A stretch of 6,881 bases of DNA from Campylobacteraceae bacterium (GTDB lineage: Bacteria > Campylobacterota > Campylobacteria > Campylobacterales > Sulfurovaceae): the NCBI GenBank assembly GCA_027081065.1, contig JALWLW010000018.1, positions 1-6,881 of the forward strand. Reading direction: 5' to 3'. Below, piece after piece: positions 6,132-6,881 of the stretch (the stretch's first letter is position 1; the number at the start of each line of letters is the position of its first letter). Under the pieces are notes generated by a model. That model was not told the DNA's origin and searched no databases. It saw only the letters and a list, made by a program, of their open reading frames with translations. The position numbers and the translations under genes were made by a program.

Positions 6132-6881
6132 AAAAGTTTCTACTAATGGTTTTAGTTTTTTTAACCGATGTTTATGCTGTAGAAAAAATGGCAACCCAAA
6201 AGAGCATTCAAGAAGTTGTAGAAAGCAATAACACTTTAAAAAATCAGTATGAAAAAACCAGTAAATTCCTTAGACTCTATAAAAACAGTTTAAATAAAAT
6301 TGATAGAGATATTTTAGTAAAAAAAGAGTTGCTTTGGCAAAAAGAGGCAGAAGCTTGTTTAGAAGCCAATCCAACTGAGTGTCTAAACAGTCATTATTTA
6401 AAAGTAGCAAACTCTTTAAAAGATGAGTACATTAAAAGTCATGGGTTGGTCACGCTTGATGGTGTTTCTGAAAAACTCTCAAAAAACTACCATGAAGTGA
6501 TGGTCAAAGAGAAATACGAAGTAGTGTACAACAACAAAAAGCAAGAAAACAGTGTTTGTTTGGGTGAAGAGCATCAAGAGCTTACAAAAGGAACTGTGCT
6601 TTTGACACGCTTTTACAATAAAGTATTTACTCTTTTTCAAGGAAAGAGTTTTACCGATAAAAATTATGTAGAAAATGAGTATACAGAGGAGTATAAACAT
6701 CAGCTATTTATAGCCTATCTATTAAAAAACTTTTCAACAAAAACATTAGAAAAACAGATTGTTTTTGGGTTAAAAATGCTTAACAAAGAGGACAAGACAG
6801 CAGTGCTTAAGAGTTTAAAGAAACTTGATGAGATGTATATCTATTATCTTAACCATACCGATGTAACGGAAGAAGAAATTT
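6128..6881 (+). CDS. Exported LprI-like paralogue, 3' partial
   Basis: The frame is open from ATG 6128 to the window edge; 251 codons are visible and the stop lies beyond. Residues 1-17 form a signal peptide (MKKFLLMVLVFLTDVYA), so the product should be periplasmic. The visible protein is helical and lysine-rich. LLWQKEAEACLEANPTECL then HYLKVANSLKDEY (about 68-101, C77 and C85) matches the second half of the LprI domain in the preceding gene (QEQKKWNETREIC..SCLLEQYERHIAEL). The first half, with its two cysteines, is not recognisable. A further cysteine (C144, NSVCLGEEHQELTKG) falls where the neighbour has C147 (GTHCAKKELSATKG), and both are followed by similar helical sequence. I infer a diverged tandem duplicate. 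It overlaps the preceding stop by four bases and belongs to the same operon. Molecular function is unknown; losing two domain cysteines may mean a different fold or role. Confidence 0.8.
   Translation, partial: MKKFLLMVLVFLTDVYAVEKMATQKSIQEVVESNNTLKNQYEKTSKFLRLYKNSLNKIDRDILVKKELLWQKEAEACLEANPTECLNSHYLKVANSLKDEYIKSHGLVTLDGVSEKLSKNYHEVMVKEKYEVVYNNKKQENSVCLGEEHQELTKGTVLLTRFYNKVFTLFQGKSFTDKNYVENEYTEEYKHQLFIAYLLKNFSTKTLEKQIVFGLKMLNKEDKTAVLKSLKKLDEMYIYYLNHTDVTEEEI

Noticed and set aside
6479..6700. Minus-strand open frame of 73 codons, hydrophobic
   Set aside because: It lies antisense inside the third operon gene. Its hydrophobicity simply reflects reading lysine- and glutamate-rich codons on the opposite strand.

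Overview
This AT-rich window looks like accessory DNA of a member of the Campylobacterota (Sulfurimonas/Sulfurovum-like). That placement is inferred from base composition, codon use and protein style; no taxonomic marker gene is present. All recognisable genes read on the plus strand.

Left part (1-1491): the 3' end of a large superfamily 1 helicase fused to a Vsr-like PD-(D/E)XK nuclease, a type of protein linked to anti-phage defence. It is followed by a leucine-rich-repeat (LRR)-type gene that appears to have lost its 5' end. Possible coding remnants lie between the two, but they are interrupted by stops and a probable frameshift in a run of five G.

Middle part (1492-3093): an AT-rich, GTG-started gene for a predicted inner-membrane protein with two transmembrane helices and a C-terminal run of 23-residue LRRs. 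After it comes a gene-poor graveyard of about 520 bases. This holds a candidate promoter with short repeats, a decayed RAYT-type (REP-associated, IS200-like Y1) transposase of which only the two ends survive, a small GACACC tandem repeat, and a second, about 90% identical copy of the last 99 bases of the LRR gene at 982-1491. The organisation points to duplication, insertion and deletion.

Right part (3094-6881): a tight three-gene operon of predicted exported proteins. First is a 673-residue protein with a TPR pair and a probable beta-rich C-terminal half. Second is a LprI-type (DUF1311, lysozyme-inhibitor-like) protein with an ankyrin-like tail. Third is a divergent paralogue of the second, starting in an ATGA overlap and running off the window. 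They probably act together in the periplasm or cell envelope; their function is unknown.

No RNA genes, CRISPR array or intact mobile element were seen. I found no clear new system. The most unusual items are the duplicated LRR tail with transposase debris between the copies, the membrane-LRR protein, and the TPR/LprI/LprI-like operon.
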